Shown here one piece after another: positions 5,637 to 6,331 of a stretch of DNA of 6,331 nt. The notes beneath the pieces are model-generated. The model did not search any database, was not told the origin of the DNA, and worked only from the letters and a program-made list of their open reading frames with translations. Source of the DNA: an uncultured Chlamydiaceae bacterium. Its GTDB lineage: Bacteria; Chlamydiota; Chlamydiia; Chlamydiales; Parachlamydiaceae. Both the position numbers and the translations under genes were made by a program. Position 1 is the first letter of the stretch. Each line of letters opens with the position of its first letter. The stretch covers positions 1-6,331 of the forward strand of contig CAMFKA010000130.1 of NCBI GenBank assembly GCA_945957185.1, written 5' to 3'.

Positions 5637-5702
5637 ATGACAGATCTCATTCCTCGCCATCGAGGGTATAAGGATTTAAAAACTTTTCGATATCACCATT
5701 AG
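5637..5702 (+). pseudogene. 21-codon relic resembling N-terminus of a four-helix-bundle-suffix protein (unit 2)
   Basis: Second copy of the relic, starting MTDLIPRHRGYKDLK and closing at TAG 5700-5702. The GGY of unit 1 has become RGY. Three of its codons differ from unit 1, all changing the amino acid, which argues against purifying selection. AAGGA (5623-5627) is 9 nt upstream. Its stop overlaps the TAA of the convergent gene at 5699-5701. Confidence 0.48.
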
Positions 5703-6331
5703 ATTTTGTGATTTTCAACAGCCGGCATCTCATTTGTCATGTGATTCCATAAGAAGAAAGTATTTGAGTTAAGCCATCCTTCTCCTCTTATGAGTGTGAG
5801 AGTGTCGCCTGGTTCCCATTTGCTCAAAGGACCAAACTTGTGTTGAAAAAATGTACCAAACATATTCGTGTCCGTTCTGAAATAAACCGTTCCATCGCTT
5901 AATGTCATATAATTTGTATCGTTATCAAAATCTACAACCCACAAACAGTCTGAACAATCGACAGAAGGGGGGCGTTTCAACGTAACCCAAGCCGTTTCTT
6001 TTTGTGAAAGATTCGTGATGATGAGAAGGAAATCAGTAAAGTTGCCAGTACTCGGATATCGCATTTCAATAGTATCGCCAACTGACCAATGAGACACTTC
6101 TTGTTGTTCTATCCATCCCCATCCCAATAATTTCCAAGCTCCACCGAAATAACTGATATCCCATTCAGAGCCATCGCTTAGCGTTAGAGCAAGACCTTCG
6201 TCATCAAACCCTTTCACAGATAAGTAGGCGTTAACATTTAAGGATTTGGATTGTGACGGATTTTCAGCGCTCTCTGTTGCAAAGCTATAGCCGGCAAACA
6301 CTGTAAATAAAAGAAAAGCTAACATTCTCAT
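5699..6331 (-). CDS. Exported protein of unknown function with two TLSDG...W..GDT repeats
   Basis: 210 aa from the ATG at the last bases of the window; a second Met at residue 3 is an alternative, and the upstream region is not visible. MRMLAFLLFTVFAGYSFA is a typical signal peptide with probable cleavage near residue 18-20. The mature part contains two related modules. Module 1 (about 44-109): LTLSDGSEW at 49-57, HWSVGDTIEM at 81-90, FLLIITNLS at 101-109. Module 2 (about 137-200): MTLSDGTVY at 142-150, KWEPGDTLTL at 171-180, FFLWNHMTN at 192-200. A C-S-D-C pair (126-129) lies between them. The pattern suggests two small all-beta domains acting in the periplasm or outside. I do not recognise the family. 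Its last ~24 codons were copied into unit 1 of the tandem duplication (4484-4555). The convergent relic's stop overlaps its stop codon. Confidence 0.8.
   Translation of the reverse strand: MRMLAFLLFTVFAGYSFATESAENPSQSKSLNVNAYLSVKGFDDEGLALTLSDGSEWDISYFGGAWKLLGWGWIEQQEVSHWSVGDTIEMRYPSTGNFTDFLLIITNLSQKETAWVTLKRPPSVDCSDCLWVVDFDNDTNYMTLSDGTVYFRTDTNMFGTFFQHKFGPLSKWEPGDTLTLIRGEGWLNSNTFFLWNHMTNEMPAVENHKI

Larger units (their letters stand above)
4556..5770. repeat. Tandem duplication, unit 2
   Basis: This is the second copy of the 1.2-kb unit. Its left end is the duplicated upstream region and first codons of chorismate mutase (4556-4640) without the rest of that gene; its right end runs into the intact 5699-6331 gene. 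Identity to unit 1 is uneven. The last 44 nt of the two unknown coding regions (4266-4309 and 5480-5523) are identical, and the following ~247 nt differ at only nine bases and one indel. The promoter region and most of the coding region differ far more. Confidence 0.93.

Noticed and set aside
3349..5770. The 1.2-kb repeat as a transposon or integron-like cassette
   Set aside because: There is no recombinase, terminal inverted repeat or target-site duplication, and the ends fall inside neighbouring genes at microhomology, which fits plain tandem duplication.

Overview
The window looks like a low-to-moderate GC Gram-negative genome. Gram-negativity is supported by a beta-barrel outer-membrane protein and several Sec signal peptides. 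The combination of a collagen-like surface protein, an inverse-autotransporter-type barrel, a secreted chorismate mutase and a lineage-specific family with one hydrophobic 'IPGxIIGAAFKGAAYLF' block reminds me of environmental Chlamydiae (Waddlia/Parachlamydia-type, amoeba-associated). That assignment comes from memory of such genomes and is not proven by any marker gene here. No rRNA, tRNA, CRISPR array or transposase is visible.

Positions 1-1781 (+ strand) hold a probable two-gene surface operon. It starts with the 3' part of a collagen-like gene (52 Gly in uninterrupted Gly-X-Thr register, then a jelly-roll-like C-terminal domain). Fifteen nucleotides later comes a 269-aa protein resembling the intimin/invasin beta-domain but with no passenger. 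Positions 1750-3360 (- strand) hold a probable two-gene operon: an exported chorismate mutase of the E. coli AroQ type followed by a GT2-TPR glycosyltransferase that also starts with a signal peptide. The barrel gene and the glycosyltransferase gene converge and overlap by 32 bp.

Positions 3349-5770 are the most striking part: a 1.2-kb direct tandem duplication. Each unit carries the control region upstream of chorismate mutase, a + strand gene for a ~270-aa unknown protein with one hydrophobic block, a hairpin terminator, a 21-codon relic resembling the N-terminus of a four-helix-bundle-suffix protein, and the 3' end of the next - strand gene. The breakpoints lie in the 4th codon of chorismate mutase and near the 3' end of the gene at 5699-6331, and share 7 bp of microhomology (aagccat). 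The junction fuses the first codons of chorismate mutase in frame to the last codons of the 5699-6331 gene, creating a 27-codon chimeric reading frame with a retained start and Shine-Dalgarno. The two units are unevenly diverged: about 96% identical in the 3' flank but only about 60-65% identical at protein level.

Positions 5699-6331 (- strand) encode an exported protein of unknown function built from two repeats of a TLSDG...W..GDT module. Nearly every intact gene here encodes a protein predicted to leave the cytoplasm or enter a membrane (the collagen-like protein's N-terminus is not visible), so the region reads as a surface/secretome island. A functional link between the collagen-like protein, the barrel and the exported glycosyltransferase is plausible but is inference.
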